The notes: generated by a model not told the origin, from the sequence alone. A stretch of DNA of 64,000 nt from JAEMQF01 sp963791595 (GCA_963791595.1 CAWBTF010000036.1:1-64000), one strand, 5' to 3'; counted from the stretch's first letter, positions 55,247 through 64,000 are shown. Numbers and translations are program-made.

Positions 55247-56407
55247 ATGACCACCCTCACCAAGCGTTCCCTGCTCCAATGGGCCGCGCTGACTTCGCTT
55301 GCGGCGAGTGCCGCGCTCGTGGGCTGCGGCAAGAAGGAAGAGCCCGCCAAGCCAGCGGCAACCGCCCCTGCGGCTGCACCGGCACCGGCACCGAAGCCCG
55401 AGCCGTTCAAGGCCGCATGGGTCTATGTCGGCCCCGTCGGTGACGCCGGCTGGACCTATGCGCACGACGTCGGCCGCAAGGCGGTCGAAGCCGAACTCGG
55501 CGACAAGGTCAAGACCACCTTCGTCGAAAAGGTTCCCGAGGGTGCGGACGCCGAGCGGGTGATCCGCGATCTTGCGGCGCAAGGCAACAAGATCATCTTC
55601 GCGACGTCGTTCGGCTTCATGGAGCAGATGCTCAAGGTGGCGAGTGAATTCCCAGACGTGAAGTTCGAGCACGCCACCGGCTACAAGACCTCGCCGAACA
55701 TGCGCATCTACGACGCCAAGTTCTATGAAGACGCGTACATGGCAGGCGTGATCGCCGGCAGCATGACGAAGACGAACACGCTGGGCTTCGTGGCGTCGTT
55801 CCCGATTCCGGAAGTGCTGCGCAACATCAACGCCTACACGCTCGGCGCGCAAAGCGTGAACCCGAAGGTCAAGACCAAGGTCGTCTGGGTCAGCAGCTGG
55901 TTCGACCCGCCGAAGGAAGCCGAAGCCGCGCAAAGCCTGATCAACGGCGGCGCCGACGTGCTGCTGCAGAACACCGATTCGTCCGCGGTGCTGCAAACCG
56001 CTGAGAAGAACGGCAAGTTTGCGTTCGGCTGGGACAGCGACATGAGCGCGGTCGCGCCGAAGGCGCACCTGGCGTCGTGCGTCGTGATCTGGGACGGTTA
56101 CTACAAACAGGCCGTCAAGGCGGCGATGGACGGCAGCTGGAAGACCGAACGCACCGTGTGGGGTGTGAAGGAAGGGCAGAACGCGCTCGTGAAGATCGCC
56201 GACTCGGTGCCCGAAGCGGCGAAGAAGAAGCTCGACGAAATCAAGGAAGGCATGAAGGCCGGCAGCTTCGAGGTCTTCACCGGGCCGATCGCCGGCGCCG
56301 ACGGCAAGGAACTGCTCGCCAAGGACGTGAAAGCCGACCAGGCCTGGAAAGACAAGGTCGACTTCTACGTGAAGGGCGTGGAGGGGAAGATTCCCAGCGG
56401 CAAGTAA
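55247..56407 (+). CDS. BMP-family nucleoside-binding lipoprotein
   Basis: A 386-residue periplasmic receptor of the basic membrane protein family. A lipobox (AALVGCGKKE) is followed by a Pro/Ala-rich linker and the two-lobed domain: KAAWVYVGPVGDAGWTYAHD, AQGNKIIFATSFGFMEQML, YEDAYMAGVIAGSMTKTNTLGFVASF, LINGGADVLLQNTDSSAVLQ and FGWDSDMSAVAPKAHLAS. It closes the ATPase-permease-permease-receptor series, an arrangement known for purine nucleoside uptake. ACAGGAGA precedes the ATG. Confidence 0.92.
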   Translation: MTTLTKRSLLQWAALTSLAASAALVGCGKKEEPAKPAATAPAAAPAPAPKPEPFKAAWVYVGPVGDAGWTYAHDVGRKAVEAELGDKVKTTFVEKVPEGADAERVIRDLAAQGNKIIFATSFGFMEQMLKVASEFPDVKFEHATGYKTSPNMRIYDAKFYEDAYMAGVIAGSMTKTNTLGFVASFPIPEVLRNINAYTLGAQSVNPKVKTKVVWVSSWFDPPKEAEAAQSLINGGADVLLQNTDSSAVLQTAEKNGKFAFGWDSDMSAVAPKAHLASCVVIWDGYYKQAVKAAMDGSWKTERTVWGVKEGQNALVKIADSVPEAAKKKLDEIKEGMKAGSFEVFTGPIAGADGKELLAKDVKADQAWKDKVDFYVKGVEGKIPSGK

Positions 56408-56465
56408 TCGGGTGCGCACTGGGTCACCGTGAGCCCGCTACAGCCCATGGTGTGTTTTCCCGAAG

Positions 56466-56510
56466 TACAGCTTATAATGCGTAAAGTGGAAAAACAAATC
56501 TAAAGCTGTA
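56466..56510. promoter_or_regulatory. hipBA promoter with TACAGCTT/AAGCTGTA operator dyad
   Basis: TACAGCTT at 56466-56473 and its exact complement AAGCTGTA at 56503-56510 flank a perfect TATAAT -10 box at 56473-56478. The right half-site ends at the first base of the hipB start codon. Binding of HipB would cover promoter and translation start, the expected autorepression of a toxin-antitoxin operon. Confidence 0.7.
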
Positions 56511-56785
56511 TGAGCCAATTCGTCGTGCGAACGCCCGGGCAGTTGTCTGGGCTGCTGCGCGGCTTCCGCGACGCACGCGGACTGACGCAAGTGGAAGCGG
56601 CGGCCCGCCTAGGTGTCACGCAACAAACCCTGTCGGCGCTGGAGCGCAACGCCGACAAGGTGAGCGCGGCGCGGCTCATGAAGCTGCTCGCCATTCTCGG
56701 CGTCGAGCTTGTCCTGCGCGAGACGGCGGGGGAACCGGCGGCGCCCGGCGAAACGGCGCGCCGCTCCGGCAAGGCTGCATGGTAG
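56510..56785 (+). CDS. hipB: HipB-like antitoxin, XRE-family regulator
   Basis: A 91-residue DNA-binding protein with a helix-turn-helix (LSGLLRGFRDARGLTQVEAAARLGVTQQTLSALERN) and a C-terminal tail rich in Gly, Pro and Ala (GEPAAPGETARRSGKAAW) that can be the flexible part of the antitoxin. It precedes hipA by 11 bases. It should repress its own operon through the dyad over the promoter and neutralise HipA. Confidence 0.85.
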   Translation: MSQFVVRTPGQLSGLLRGFRDARGLTQVEAAARLGVTQQTLSALERNADKVSAARLMKLLAILGVELVLRETAGEPAAPGETARRSGKAAW

Positions 56786-56796
56786 TGCGCTAGCCC

Positions 56797-58155
56797 ATGG
56801 CCGAGGACTCGCGTGCGCGCAGCCTCGCGCTGTGGATGAATGGCGAAAGTGTCGGGCTCTGGAGTGCAGGGCGCGCGGGCGATCGACTGGTCTATGCGCC
56901 GTCCTGGCTCGACTCCACGCAAGGCCGGGCACTGTCGTTGTCGTTGCCGTTTCGCCCCGGCAACCCCGCGCACACCGGCGCCGCGGTGCGCGCCTATTTC
57001 GACAACCTGCTGCCCGACAGCCAGCCCATTCGCGAGCGCCTGGCCCGAAGGTTCAAGACGCCGACGGCCGATGCCTTCGATCTGCTGGCGCAAATCGGCC
57101 GCGACTGCGTGGGCGCCCTGCAAATCGTTCCGCAGGGTATTGCGCCGGGCAACGTGAAGCAAATCCGGGCCCGTGCGCTCGACGAAGCCGGTGTCGCGAG
57201 GCTGCTGCGCGGAACGCTCGAGCCTGGCGCGTTGAACGCCGCACCGGGCAACGGTGACGCCGACGCCTTCCGCATCTCGATCGCCGGTGCGCAGGAGAAG
57301 ACCGCCCTCCTGTGGCGCGACGGTCAATGGTGGCTCCCGCTGGGCAGCACGCCGACAACGCACATTCTGAAATTGCCGCTGGGGCGGGTGGGCCCGCTGC
57401 AGCTGGATCTGCGCGATTCCGTGGAAAACGCATGGCTGTGCGCGCAAATCCTCGCGGCCTACGGCTTGCCGGTGGCGCGCTGCCATCCATTGCGCTTCGA
57501 GGACCTCAAAGTGCTCGGCGTCGAGCGCTTCGACCGCCGCTTTGCCGACAACGGCGCGTGGATCGTGCGCCTGCCGCAGGAAGACATGTGCCAGGCCACC
57601 GCGACCCCACCGCACGCGAAGTATGAGGCCGACGGCGGCCCAGGGATGGCGCGCATCTTCGACGTTCTGGACGGCTCGCGGCGCCGGACCCACGACCGCG
57701 AGACCTTCTTCCGCGCACAGCTCATGTTCTGGTTGCTCTGCGCGCCCGACGGCCATGCCAAGAACTTCAGCATCGCGCTGCACCCGGGCGGCGCCTATTC
57801 GACGACGCCGCTGTACGACGTGATGTCGGCCTACCCGGTGCTCGGCGAGGGGCCGGGCCGCATCTCACCCCACCGCGTGAAGCTGGCGATGGCGTTGCGC
57901 GCCAAGAATCCACATTGGCGCATGCGTGACATCTTGCGCCGCCATTGGGTGGAACTGGGCCGGCGCCACGGCGTGGTGTCGGAAAGCGGGCAGGGTGTGG
58001 ACGCGATGATCGACGAGCTGATCGCACGAACCCCCGAGGTCTTGCGCAGCGTTGGTGCTGCGTTGCCCAAGGCGTTCCCGGCCCGAGTGGCGGAACCGAT
58101 TCTGCGCGGCCTGCGCGAGGCAGCGGCGCGGCTCGCGCAGGCCACGGGATCGTGA
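56797..58155 (+). CDS. hipA: HipA-like serine/threonine kinase toxin
   Basis: A 452-residue kinase of the HipA type, which in E. coli phosphorylates glutamyl-tRNA synthetase and induces persistence. Visible features: the Couple_hipA N-terminal domain, SLPFRPG and YFDNLLPDSQPIRERLARRF, the flexible P-loop ISIAGAQEKTALL with the autophosphorylatable Ser, ILKLP, LGVERFDRRF, LPQEDMCQA and catalytic APDGHAKNFSI followed by LYDVMSAYPVL. All key residues appear present, so the toxin is probably active and held by HipB encoded just upstream. Confidence 0.9.
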   Translation: MAEDSRARSLALWMNGESVGLWSAGRAGDRLVYAPSWLDSTQGRALSLSLPFRPGNPAHTGAAVRAYFDNLLPDSQPIRERLARRFKTPTADAFDLLAQIGRDCVGALQIVPQGIAPGNVKQIRARALDEAGVARLLRGTLEPGALNAAPGNGDADAFRISIAGAQEKTALLWRDGQWWLPLGSTPTTHILKLPLGRVGPLQLDLRDSVENAWLCAQILAAYGLPVARCHPLRFEDLKVLGVERFDRRFADNGAWIVRLPQEDMCQATATPPHAKYEADGGPGMARIFDVLDGSRRRTHDRETFFRAQLMFWLLCAPDGHAKNFSIALHPGGAYSTTPLYDVMSAYPVLGEGPGRISPHRVKLAMALRAKNPHWRMRDILRRHWVELGRRHGVVSESGQGVDAMIDELIARTPEVLRSVGAALPKAFPARVAEPILRGLREAAARLAQATGS

Positions 58156-58203
58156 TGCCGGCGGCGCCTTCGCACCGCGCCCGGCGTAGCCGAGGCAACG
58201 ACG

Positions 58204-59652
58204 TCACGGCACACGCCGTACGCTCGTTGCCGCAAGTGCATTGGGGAAGAGAACGCCCTCGGCACGCACCAGATCGTTGGCCTGCAGGGCCGAGAAAAAC
58301 TCCAATTGCGTCTGCGCGAGGCCTTGTGCGTCGAAGAAGGCGCTGTTCGCAGTCGTCACGAGCCTGCCGAAGATCGTGAACGAGCCGCCGCCGATGTTGG
58401 CGACCGGACCGGCGATTCCGGCGCCCGGTGCGACGAGCGGCAGGCGCTGCACGAGGCCGGCGTCGATGCCGCCGGTGCCGTTCGTCCAGCCCAGCACCAG
58501 GACCTTGTTGCCCGGTGCGAGTTCGGCCAGGGTCAAGCCACCGCCCGCGAGCGTCAAATCGCTGAGCACCGTGCGCGGCTGCACCTGGACCTGAACGTTC
58601 GGGGCCACCTCGACCGTGAGGGTTCGTGCGACCGCGTCGACTGCGGCGACGACGCCTCGCAGGTAGCCGTCGATGGCAGGCCGATAGATGTGCACGCGCT
58701 CAGCGACCAGCACGCCGTCGCTGCCGCGCGCACCGATCACGCCGACGCGTGCGCCGTCACCGATGTCGGAAAGGGTTCCGCCGTCGATCTGCGCTGCCGG
58801 GGCGAGCCGCACCGCCTGGCGGTTCATCAGGAACGTGCCCGCGTTCGTGTCCCACTGCCGGACGAGGCCTTGCAGCAGCAGCCTGCGCAATGGGCCGACG
58901 AGCCCGTCGCTGAGCAATACGAGGCGCGTCGCCACCGCCGTGCTGCCGCTCGGCGCGGCCTGCAGCACGACACGCACCAATTGCCCGGGCGCCAGCGCAT
59001 TCGCCGAGACCCCCACCAGTTCGGCGTTGCCGATGTTCACGCTCAGGCCCGGTAGCTGCACAACGTTGGCGTTGACTGCCGTGATGAACCCCGTCAACTG
59101 CGGTGCGACGGCACTGGCTTCAACGCGCACCCACGTTGCACGGAATCCATTGGCCGCGTGGAAACCGGAGATCTGCAGCACATTGCCGGGCTGCAAGTCG
59201 GCGAGACCGCTCACGCCGCTACCTTCGAACAGCGTCGTCGAATCGACGTTGACGCGTTGCCCGAGAACCTGAAAGCCGGTGGCGTCAGGAACGGCGTCGA
59301 GGCTGCCTCGCAACAGGCTTTCGTAGACGACCTTCGTCGCCCTGCCGCTCAGGCCGTCGGCCGCGAGCGTCCCGCTCACGGTGACAACCATGCCGACGCG
59401 CAAGTCTGCCTGGGCGCGCCCCGTAGTGCCGTCGGTGGCGATGTCGGCGCCCCCGATGTCGAAGTGCACGCCGTCGACGATCACGCTGCCGAAGCCTGTG
59501 ACCACACCCGTGGCCTGCGTGTCGGGCACGACGCCGGTGCCGTCCTGGCCGACGCCGCCACAACCCGCGGCGAGAACGGCAGCCAAGGCGATCTGGCAGG
59601 CCGGTAGCCAGCGGGCCCAACGGCTGCAAAGCGAAGAAAAGCGCAACTTCAT
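58204..59652 (-). CDS. DUF5666-type repeat lipoprotein
   Basis: A 482-residue exported lipoprotein (lipobox VLAAGCGG). The mature part is built from beta-rich repeats of about 60-70 residues, each like TGVVTGFGSVIVDGVHFDIG and VGMVVTVSGTLAADGLSGRATKV, the pattern of DUF5666 domains with an OB-like fold of unknown role. The ATG overlaps the stop of the DUF6502 gene (ATGA). A 603-residue paralogue lies on the other side of that gene, divergently transcribed. Confidence 0.8.
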   Translation of the reverse strand: MKLRFSSLCSRWARWLPACQIALAAVLAAGCGGVGQDGTGVVPDTQATGVVTGFGSVIVDGVHFDIGGADIATDGTTGRAQADLRVGMVVTVSGTLAADGLSGRATKVVYESLLRGSLDAVPDATGFQVLGQRVNVDSTTLFEGSGVSGLADLQPGNVLQISGFHAANGFRATWVRVEASAVAPQLTGFITAVNANVVQLPGLSVNIGNAELVGVSANALAPGQLVRVVLQAAPSGSTAVATRLVLLSDGLVGPLRRLLLQGLVRQWDTNAGTFLMNRQAVRLAPAAQIDGGTLSDIGDGARVGVIGARGSDGVLVAERVHIYRPAIDGYLRGVVAAVDAVARTLTVEVAPNVQVQVQPRTVLSDLTLAGGGLTLAELAPGNKVLVLGWTNGTGGIDAGLVQRLPLVAPGAGIAGPVANIGGGSFTIFGRLVTTANSAFFDAQGLAQTQLEFFSALQANDLVRAEGVLFPNALAATSVRRVP

Positions 59653-60518
59653 GGTGACTCTCCGGAGGCGACGTCCGTTGGGCTGGAGGGCGGGTGAGTG
59701 TCGATGCGAGGCGCCTGCGGCTCGGACGCCGGCGTCTCGCTGTAGTAGATGCCGAGCGTGACCCGCCGCGCCCCCGGCGCCAGTGGGGCTTCGCCGGCGT
59801 CGTTGGCGACGAGCAATTCGCGCGCACCGCTGAGCGCTTTCAGCCCGGTGTCGCGCAACGCGGTGCGCAGCTCCTGCAGGCGCTGCGCCGGGATGTGGTC
59901 GGCGAACACGCGCTGCTGCAACCAGGCCTGCTCGGCGGGCACTGTCAGGTTGTGGTCGATCGTGCCGAGCAGGTCGGCGGCGTGCTGGCCGAGCAGCGTG
60001 ATCTTGCGCGAGTCGGTCGTCTGCGGCACGTAGCCTTCGCCGCGCAGTTGGTAGCGGCCGTCTTCGGTGGTCGAAACGGCGCCGGCATGGCGAAGTTCGT
60101 CGAGCACCGCGCGCACCGGCATGTCGCCGCTGTGCTTGCGCACCAGCGCCGCGAACTGGGCGGCGTCGAGGGCAGGAAGCGACTCAGGCGTAGCGCCGGC
60201 GTGGTCGCGCTGCCAACCGACGACGACTTTCGCGGCCCGGTTCAGCGAGGTCGCCAACTCTGCCTCGCCTGGCTCGCCCTGCGCATTGAGCGCCTGCAGC
60301 CGCGCCACTTCCTTGCGGTTCAGGCCCGTGATCACGGAGATGCGCGACGTCGTCTGCTTGCGGCCCCGCAAGGCGAAGTCGCGCTCGGCGACGTCGACAT
60401 AGGTTCGGCGCGCCAACTCGGCGAACTCGTCGTACGCCATGCCGTGGCGCAGCAGCACCCGCACCAGCGGGCGCAGCAGGTGCAGCACGGCAGCCGTCAG
60501 GGCAGGGCGCAGGTTCAT
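59649..60518 (-). CDS. DUF6502-like protein, possible regulator of the DUF5666 genes
   Basis: A 289-residue soluble protein. The N-terminal 90 residues (LLRPLVRVLLRHGMAYDEFAELARRTYVDVAERDF, then TTSRISVITGLNRKEVARLQAL) read like a DNA-binding helix-turn-helix, the hallmark of DUF6502, followed by a domain with LPALDAAQFAALVRKHSGDMPVRAVLDELRHAGAV, also winged-helix-like. The start at 60518 replaces a longer frame. It is co-transcribed with one DUF5666 lipoprotein gene and divergent from another; two dyads in the shared promoter region may be its sites (inference). Confidence 0.75.
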   Translation of the reverse strand: MNLRPALTAAVLHLLRPLVRVLLRHGMAYDEFAELARRTYVDVAERDFALRGRKQTTSRISVITGLNRKEVARLQALNAQGEPGEAELATSLNRAAKVVVGWQRDHAGATPESLPALDAAQFAALVRKHSGDMPVRAVLDELRHAGAVSTTEDGRYQLRGEGYVPQTTDSRKITLLGQHAADLLGTIDHNLTVPAEQAWLQQRVFADHIPAQRLQELRTALRDTGLKALSGARELLVANDAGEAPLAPGARRVTLGIYYSETPASEPQAPRIDTHPPSSPTDVASGESP

Positions 60519-60578
60519 GGGCGTTGACGTGTTGGCGAGGCGGCCTGGCAATCGACCATGTCGCAATTGTTAACCAAA

Positions 60579-60637
60579 TTTGGGCTTCATGTCCCAAAAA
60601 GACATTGCAATTTTCAAGAACTGGGAAAATAATCCCA
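60579..60637 (+). promoter_or_regulatory. Promoter with two dyads upstream of the large DUF5666 gene
   Basis: A sigma-70-like promoter, TTGCAA at 60605-60610 and AATAAT at 60628-60633 with a 17-base spacer, stands in an AT-rich island of an otherwise GC-rich region. TTTGGG-N8-CCCAAA (60579-60598) lies just upstream of the -35, and TGGGA-N6-TCCCA (60622-60637) covers the -10. A third small dyad, AGGACG/CGTCCT, follows downstream. These look like operator sites, perhaps for the DUF6502 protein. Confidence 0.55.
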
Positions 60638-60697
60638 AACATGCGAAGGACGTCAATCGTCCTGAGCAGTTGTTCAACCACAGCAAAGGGATTTGTC

Positions 60698-62509
60698 ATG
60701 AACGCTCAACTCAGACGCGTCTTCGCCGGCGTCAGCCTCGCGGCGACGGCTTGGCTTGCTGCCTGCGGCGGCGGTGGGTCGGACGGCAGCACCGCCGCCC
60801 CGGCCGCGCAGTACGAAGGAACGATCAGCGGTTTTGGCAGCGTGATCGTCAACGGCGTGCGCTTTGACGACAGCCGTGCCGCGATCACGATCGACGACAC
60901 CAGTGCCGCCAAGGGCGCGCTCAAGCTCGGCATGCGCGTCACGCTGAGCGGCGACGTCGCCGAAGGCAGCGAGACGGGAACGGCCACCCACGTCAACGTC
61001 GAGACCGCCGTGCGCGGCCAGGTAGGGAGCGTCGACCTGGCCAATGCAAACTTCAAGGTCCGCGGCATCACGATCCAGACTGACACCAAAACCGTGTTCG
61101 AAGGTGCGAGCGAACTGGCCGCGCTGATGGCCGGCGACTGGGTCGAGGTGCACGGCAGCGTCGACTTCGCGAACCGCGTCGTGCAGGCGACTCGCGTCGA
61201 GGTCCAGGCGCCCGAGGACATCGGCCGGGTCGTGCTGTTCGGCAAGGCGACGGGCGTGACCGCGACCACCTTTACCCTCGGCGACCTGACGGTGAACTAC
61301 GCGAGCGCGCGGCTCGTCGGCTTCGACGCCAACGCCATCGCCGAAGGTGCCGTGGTTCGGGTGCGTTCCAACGAGCCCCCGCTGGCCAATGTGTTGACCG
61401 CGACGTTGGTCAAGGCCGTCAAGGCGCCGCGCCTGCTCGACGGCACACCCGCCGCCGTGGAAGGGCGCATTCAGCAGTTCAACGGCGCGGCGGATTTTCT
61501 GGTCAGCGGGACTGCGGTCGACGCGAGCAACGCGACGTTCGAAAACGGCGTGATCGGTGACCTCGCCGAAGGCAAGCGCGTGATCGTTCGCGGAACCCTC
61601 GCGAACGGCAAAGTCATCGCCAAGAAACTGCGCTTCTTCCTGCCCGACCAGGACGGCGAAATCCGCCTCATCGGCCTGGTGAGCGACTACCTGACGAACG
61701 CGAGCTTCAAGGTGCGCGGCGTCGCGGTCGACGCCAGCAGCGCCCAGTTCATCAATGGCGACGCCGCCGAGCTGTCGAACAGCCGCCTCGTGCAGATCAA
61801 GGGCCAGGCCGTCGGCTCGGTCGTCACCGCCACCAGCGTGCAGTTCCTCGACTCGAACGCAGTCCTGGCCTTGTTGACCGGCAAGGTGAGCGACGCGAAT
61901 TCCCTCGCCGATTTCAAGGTCGGCGGGCAAGCGGCGAAGGTCGGCCTGGTGGTGCGCTACATCAACGGCAACGCCGCCAGCATCGTCGACGGCGCGACGC
62001 TCTGGATGAAAGGGCACCGCGACGCCAACGGCACGTTTGTCGCGAACGTCATCTTCGTCGTTCCCAACTGGATCGTCGCGACGACGCAGGCCGCCGGCAC
62101 CGTGACCGACCCGGACGATGTGAACGGCACGTTCAAACTCAACGGCACGACCGTCACGACCTCGCCGGCGACCGTGTTCGTCGGCGGTGCCGCGGCCGAT
62201 CTGGCCGCCGGGCGCTGGGTGATCGTCACCGGGAAAGTGAACGCAGGTGTGCTCGCCGCCGAAACCATCGTCGTCACGCGCGACACGAGCACGTGCAAGG
62301 CGTTCAAGCTCGAGGCCGTGATCTACGACTACGTCTCGGTCAGCGACTTCAAGCTGTTCGGCTTCTCGGTCGACGCGAGCGGCGCGACGTTCAGCGGCGG
62401 CACCGCGGCTGACCTGGCCGACGGCAAAGTGGTGCAGGCCTGCGGCGACGAATTGCCGGTGGGCGATGCGCTGAAAGCGAACAGCATCGTGTTCCGCAGC
62501 GCGCCCTGA
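60698..62509 (+). CDS. Large DUF5666 repeat lipoprotein
   Basis: A 603-residue lipoprotein (lipobox WLAACGGGG). About seven or eight tandem beta-rich repeats cover the whole mature chain: EGTISGFGSVIVNGVRFDDS, then units such as FKVRGVAVDASSAQFINGDAAEL and FKLFGFSVDASGATFSGGTAADLADG. The repeat F-K-V-x-G-x-x-V-D-A-S recurs with spacing near 70 residues. Function is unknown; a cell-surface or periplasmic binding role is possible. It is divergent from the DUF6502 gene and ends at a strong terminator. Confidence 0.8.
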   Translation: MNAQLRRVFAGVSLAATAWLAACGGGGSDGSTAAPAAQYEGTISGFGSVIVNGVRFDDSRAAITIDDTSAAKGALKLGMRVTLSGDVAEGSETGTATHVNVETAVRGQVGSVDLANANFKVRGITIQTDTKTVFEGASELAALMAGDWVEVHGSVDFANRVVQATRVEVQAPEDIGRVVLFGKATGVTATTFTLGDLTVNYASARLVGFDANAIAEGAVVRVRSNEPPLANVLTATLVKAVKAPRLLDGTPAAVEGRIQQFNGAADFLVSGTAVDASNATFENGVIGDLAEGKRVIVRGTLANGKVIAKKLRFFLPDQDGEIRLIGLVSDYLTNASFKVRGVAVDASSAQFINGDAAELSNSRLVQIKGQAVGSVVTATSVQFLDSNAVLALLTGKVSDANSLADFKVGGQAAKVGLVVRYINGNAASIVDGATLWMKGHRDANGTFVANVIFVVPNWIVATTQAAGTVTDPDDVNGTFKLNGTTVTTSPATVFVGGAAADLAAGRWVIVTGKVNAGVLAAETIVVTRDTSTCKAFKLEAVIYDYVSVSDFKLFGFSVDASGATFSGGTAADLADGKVVQACGDELPVGDALKANSIVFRSAP

Positions 62510-62527
62510 TTCGGCGCGGACCCACCA

Positions 62528-62560
62528 GCGCCCCGCAGCGATAGCCCCGGGGCGCTTTTT
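62528..62560 (+). terminator. Rho-independent terminator after the DUF5666 gene
   Basis: GCGCCCCG at 62528-62535 pairs with CGGGGCGC at 62548-62555, followed directly by TTTTT. It starts 19 bases after the stop codon at 62509. The convergent TRAP permease gene ends 14 bases beyond. Confidence 0.85.
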
Positions 62561-62573
62561 CTTGCGGCCTGAA

Positions 62574-64000
62574 TCAGGCCGGTTGAACCTCGCGGCGCAA
62601 GGCCTGGATCGCCAACGCGGCGATCACCAGACCGAAGCCGATCGCGTCGGCCAGCGCACCGGGGTACACCAGGGCGAAGCCGGCCACGAGCAGCATCGCG
62701 CGTTCGATCTGGGTGGTCCGTTTCAAGGCCCAGCCCTGAAAGCCCGCGGCGAGCGCCGCGATGCCGACCGCCGCGGTGAGTGTGACCTGCGCGATCGACC
62801 ACCAGTTGGCGCTGGCCAGCGCTTTCGCCGAGCCCATCAGCAGCAGCCCCTGGCCTTCGGGCGCGAGCACGAACATGAACGGAACCAGGAACGCCGGCAC
62901 GGTGTACTTCCAGCACTGCAGCGTCGTCTTGTACGGGTCGCCGCCGGTGATGGCGGCGGCCGCGAACGGCGACAGCGCGGTCGGTGGCGACACTTCCGAC
63001 AGCACCGCGTAGTAGAAGATGAACATGTGCGCGGCGAAGTCGGGAACGCCCAGTTTGATGAGCGCCGGCGCGGCGATCACGGCGCAGATGATGTAGCTCG
63101 CCGTCACCGGCACCGCCAAGCCGACGATCCAGACGACGAACGAGGTGTAGAGCGCGGTCAGGAACAGCGAGCCGCCGGCGGCGTCGATCACGATGCCGCT
63201 GAACTTCAGGCCCAGGCCCGTGAGCGTGACCACGCCGACGATGATGCCCGCGCCGGCGCAAGTCGCGCCGACGTTGAGCATGCCGATCGATCCGCCTTCC
63301 ATCGCCTTCACGAACGGCGATTGAAAGAGGTTCTTCGTCAGCGACCCCTTGCCTTGGAACAAGTCGTAGGAAAAGAGCGCGCATTCGCGCCGCAGAAAGC
63401 TCGTCGCGAACGCGACCACGGTCGCCCAGAAGACCGACAGCACGGGCGAGAAGCCGAGCAGCATGAACGCGATGATCGACACCAGCGACAGGAAGTGGAA
63501 GCCGTAGTTCTTGGTGAGGTGCCACACCGAATCCACCTTGGCGAATTCGACATTGCCCATGCCGTACTTGCGTGCGTCGATCTCGACCATCAGGAACAGC
63601 GCGAGGTAGAACAACAGCGTCGGGATCGTCGCCATCAACAGCACGTCGAGGTACGAGATCTTCAGGAACTCGGCGATCAGGAACGCTGCAGCACCGAGCA
63701 CCGGCGGCGAGATGATCGCGCCCAAGCCGCCCGCCGCGAGCAGGCCTCCGGCCGCGTTCTTCTCGTAGCCCACCTTGGCGAGCATCGGGTACGCCACGGC
63801 GCCGAGCGTCACGGTGGTCGCGACGCCCGAGCCCGACGGGCCGCCGAGCAGGAACGACGCGAGCACGACGGTGCGCCCCGCGCCGGTGGGCTTGCCGCCC
63901 ATCGCCGAGAACGAGAAGTCGATGTAGAACTTGCCCGCGCCCGAGTGCTGCAGGAACGCGCCGAAGATCGTGAACAGGATGATGAGTGACGCCGACACGT
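62574..64000 (-). CDS. TRAP transporter fused permease (TAXI type), 5' part outside the window
   Basis: At least 475 residues of a large inner-membrane protein, open to the window edge. The DctM-like core shows LLGGPSGSGVATTVTLGAVAYPMLAK, LLAAGGLGAIISPPVLGAAAFLIAEFL, GSIGMLNVGATCAGAGIIVGVVTLTGLGLKF and YAVLSEVSPPTALSPFAAAAITGG, the signature of 4TM-12TM fused permeases that work with TAXI binding proteins to import carboxylates or amino acids. The C-terminus adds four helices (AVGIAALAAGFQGWALK to LVIAALAIQALRR). The start codon and a partner receptor gene must lie upstream, beyond 64000. Confidence 0.88.
   Translation of the reverse strand, partial: VSASLIILFTIFGAFLQHSGAGKFYIDFSFSAMGGKPTGAGRTVVLASFLLGGPSGSGVATTVTLGAVAYPMLAKVGYEKNAAGGLLAAGGLGAIISPPVLGAAAFLIAEFLKISYLDVLLMATIPTLLFYLALFLMVEIDARKYGMGNVEFAKVDSVWHLTKNYGFHFLSLVSIIAFMLLGFSPVLSVFWATVVAFATSFLRRECALFSYDLFQGKGSLTKNLFQSPFVKAMEGGSIGMLNVGATCAGAGIIVGVVTLTGLGLKFSGIVIDAAGGSLFLTALYTSFVVWIVGLAVPVTASYIICAVIAAPALIKLGVPDFAAHMFIFYYAVLSEVSPPTALSPFAAAAITGGDPYKTTLQCWKYTVPAFLVPFMFVLAPEGQGLLLMGSAKALASANWWSIAQVTLTAAVGIAALAAGFQGWALKRTTQIERAMLLVAGFALVYPGALADAIGFGLVIAALAIQALRREVQPA

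Overview
The window is GC-rich chromosomal DNA with dense, often overlapping genes (ATGA, GTGA and TGATG junctions). The gene families (Bug/TctC receptor, PuuD-type urate oxidase, UraD-AllC fusion, DUF6502 and DUF5666 proteins, ATCCCGGC-type palindromes) point to a betaproteobacterium of the order Burkholderiales. This taxonomic call is an inference from gene content. No rRNA, tRNA or CRISPR array was recognised.

Layout. 1-2.7 kb: the cut end of an IS110-family transposase, then small accessory genes (GNAT, SUKH-like protein with a coupled 103-aa protein, GFA protein). 2.8-12.2 kb: a dioxygenase paired with a divergent SHMT-like enzyme, small exported proteins, an amidase, an EamA exporter, a gene-free 611-bp stretch with a compound palindrome, a metallo-beta-lactamase-fold hydrolase, and an MlaE-MlaD-lipoprotein operon. 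12.2-27.8 kb and 39.9-56.4 kb: two halves of a purine catabolism region. 28-39.8 kb, between them: a membrane sensor / sensor-MFS / binding-protein trio and a hydrolase-phosphatase-hybrid kinase-GGDEF/EAL operon. 56.5-64 kb: hipBA, two DUF5666 lipoproteins around a DUF6502 gene, and a TRAP permease cut by the window edge.

The purine genes form a nearly complete route. Uptake: NCS2 permease, a ThiY/SsuA-like ABC system, and a BMP-type nucleoside ABC system. Guanine and 8-oxoguanine deaminases feed XdhABC. Urate then passes through PuuD, UraH, UraD, PuuE and AllC. Glyoxylate is recovered by Gcl, GlxR and a MOFRL glycerate kinase. A dedicated ureidoglycolate-releasing enzyme and a hydroxypyruvate isomerase are not seen. 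Likely regulators are a GntR/FCD protein with a GTGTATACAC site, and two LysR proteins.

Two observations stand out. First, a 267-bp element between xdhA and xdhB has perfect 31-bp outer arms enclosing two long hairpins, predicting a three-way junction in the operon mRNA. A second, different compound palindrome lies at 7.5-7.8 kb. Second, nine single-base indels break seven conserved genes, and all seven belong to the purine region. Restoring each base gives normal protein lengths, so sequence error is the first suspicion, but the clustering deserves a check.
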